From contig JANWIQ010000054.1 of NCBI GenBank assembly GCA_025449795.1, positions 1-6,837 on the forward strand: DNA of 6,837 nt. The letters run 5' to 3'. Of this stretch, positions 6,172 through 6,837 are shown piece after piece. The notes below the pieces were generated by a model. The model had not been told where the DNA came from and searched no databases. It saw only the letters and a list, made by a program, of their open reading frames with translations. The number at the start of each line of letters is the position of its first letter. The stretch's first letter is position 1. The stretch comes from Minisyncoccota bacterium (GTDB taxonomy: Bacteria; Patescibacteriota; Microgenomatia; Levybacterales; UBA12049). The position numbers were made by a program, and so were the translations under genes.

Positions 6172-6837
6172 TTAACTTACTAATGTCTTTAGTATATATT
6201 GTTTTAAACGTTTTTCAAAATTAGAAAAGGAAAACTGCTTTGCGTTTTCCTTACAACTTTGACTATTATACCCTTTTTCATGAAAATTTTTCAACACATG
6301 CACGAGAGAGGTAACTGTTTGTTTTTTGAAAAATTCTCCTGTTTTGCCTTTTTTCACTATTTCCAAAGCGCCTCCTGCCTTAAAGGCAATTACTGGTATC
6401 CCTGCTGCCTGCGCTTCTACCATCACCAATCCGAAATCTTCCTTCCCGGGAAATATTAGTGCTTGTGCATTTTTATAATAAGCCACAAGCTCTTTATCGC
6501 TGACTTTTCCTACAAATTGTACGGTTGGTCCGGCAAATTTCTTAAAATATTTTTGATTTCCCTCACCTACTACTACAAGTGGCACTCCTAATCGGGTTGC
6601 CGCTTTGATTGCAATATCAACTTTTTTATATGGAGTAAAACGCGATAACCGTGACACCACCAAAAAGTAGGGTAAACCGTTAACCGTGAAGGGTGAAGTT
6701 TTTTTCTTAACGCTTAACGGTTGCCGCTTAACGCTTTGCGAAAGCGTTAAGGGTGGATAAATTACTGCTGACTCTCTTCCATAATATTTCTTTATTCTTT
6801 TTTTTACCTCCTGAGAAATTGCAATAAATGCATGAGG
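6172..6837 (-). CDS. Glycosyltransferase family 4, C-terminal part (5' end beyond window)
   Basis: GT-B fold enzyme that transfers a sugar from a nucleotide donor to a growing glycan, cytoplasmic or at the membrane. Only the last 221 residues are here and the frame stays open to the window edge. It enters with HAFIAISQEVKKRIKKYYG and ESAVIYPP, the typical end of the GT4 N-terminal domain. An unusual linker follows, then the donor-binding domain: YFLVVSRLSRFTPYKKVD, VVVGEG, and the EX7E element EDFGLVMVE (6415-6441) with AAGIPVIAFKAGGALEIV. The TTG at 6663 is not a start: the codons before it encode TyrPhe, which belong to the conserved YFLVVSRL strand. The roughly 26-residue linker (about 6673-6750) is encoded by repeat DNA. 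Near manC, a mannosyltransferase is plausible but not shown. The downstream gap to manC is 139 bp. Confidence 0.92.
   Translation of the reverse strand, partial: PHAFIAISQEVKKRIKKYYGRESAVIYPPLTLSQSVKRQPLSVKKKTSPFTVNGLPYFLVVSRLSRFTPYKKVDIAIKAATRLGVPLVVVGEGNQKYFKKFAGPTVQFVGKVSDKELVAYYKNAQALIFPGKEDFGLVMVEAQAAGIPVIAFKAGGALEIVKKGKTGEFFKKQTVTSLVHVLKNFHEKGYNSQSCKENAKQFSFSNFEKRLKQYILKTLVS
6672..6751. repeat. 7-bp array and 11-bp palindrome inside the glycosyltransferase frame
   Basis: On the plus strand heptads follow one another: GTAAACC, GTTAACC, GTGAAGG, GTGAAGT (6672-6699), a T-run, then CTTAACG, CTTAACG, GTTGCCG, CTTAACG, CTTTGCG (6706-6740). The last part is also a perfect palindrome: CTTAACGCTTT (6727-6737), loop GCG, AAAGCGTTAAG (6741-6751). 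AACCGTTAA (6675-6683) is complementary to TTAACGGTT (6714-6722). The other two minus-strand frames contain TAA stops from the repeat; only the gene's frame is open. Confidence 0.8.

Noticed and set aside
6661..6663. TTG as start of a short 163-residue glycosyltransferase
   Set aside because: The frame is open upstream to the window edge and the preceding codons encode conserved GT4 residues, so this is an internal leucine.
6699..6705. Run of seven A on the minus strand in the glycosyltransferase as a programmed frameshift site
   Set aside because: The zero frame continues correctly into conserved domains on both sides and the other frames meet TAA stops, so no frameshift is needed.

Overview
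The window looks like a piece of a genome from the Candidate Phyla Radiation (Patescibacteria), most likely a Microgenomates-type lineage. This is inferred from the overall character, not from a marker gene. The DNA is AT-rich, all six genes are densely packed on the minus strand, and glycyl-tRNA synthetase is the single-chain alpha2 type. There is a large membrane-anchored DUF4012 protein, RecO is short, and small palindromic or short-period repeats fill the gaps between genes and even enter coding sequence.

In transcription order (right to left) the window holds: the C-terminal two thirds of a GT4-family glycosyltransferase, open to the right edge (6172-6837); a stand-alone mannose-1-phosphate guanylyltransferase (4950-6032); a minimal monotopic sugar-phosphate transferase (4273-4938); a 645-residue DUF4012 protein (2154-4091); a short RecO (1518-2063); and glycyl-tRNA synthetase (8-1480). 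The first four suit a surface-glycan locus: GDP-mannose is made, a first sugar phosphate is loaded on undecaprenyl phosphate, a glycosyltransferase extends it, and a membrane-anchored protein with a large extracytoplasmic part may act on or with the product. recO and glyS are housekeeping genes that follow in the same direction.

The most unusual content is not a gene. Three intergenic gaps (2064-2155, 4158-4275, 6043-6171) are built largely of degenerate 7-bp or 9-bp units arranged as facing, complementary arrays. Each could fold into a long imperfect hairpin, and each touches the stop codon of the gene upstream. A fourth array of 7-bp units, ending in a perfect 11-bp palindrome, lies inside the glycosyltransferase reading frame and encodes its inter-domain linker. 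A separate GC-rich repeat of about 25 bp sits in frame inside glyS. The window therefore shows two coding sequences that appear to have absorbed repeat DNA without losing frame.

Promoter-like sequences lie just upstream of glyS and the DUF4012 gene, so close to the ATG that leaderless mRNAs are predicted. No clear Shine-Dalgarno sequence is visible before any of the five starts in the window. I see no tRNA, rRNA, CRISPR array, transposase or canonical GC-rich terminator.
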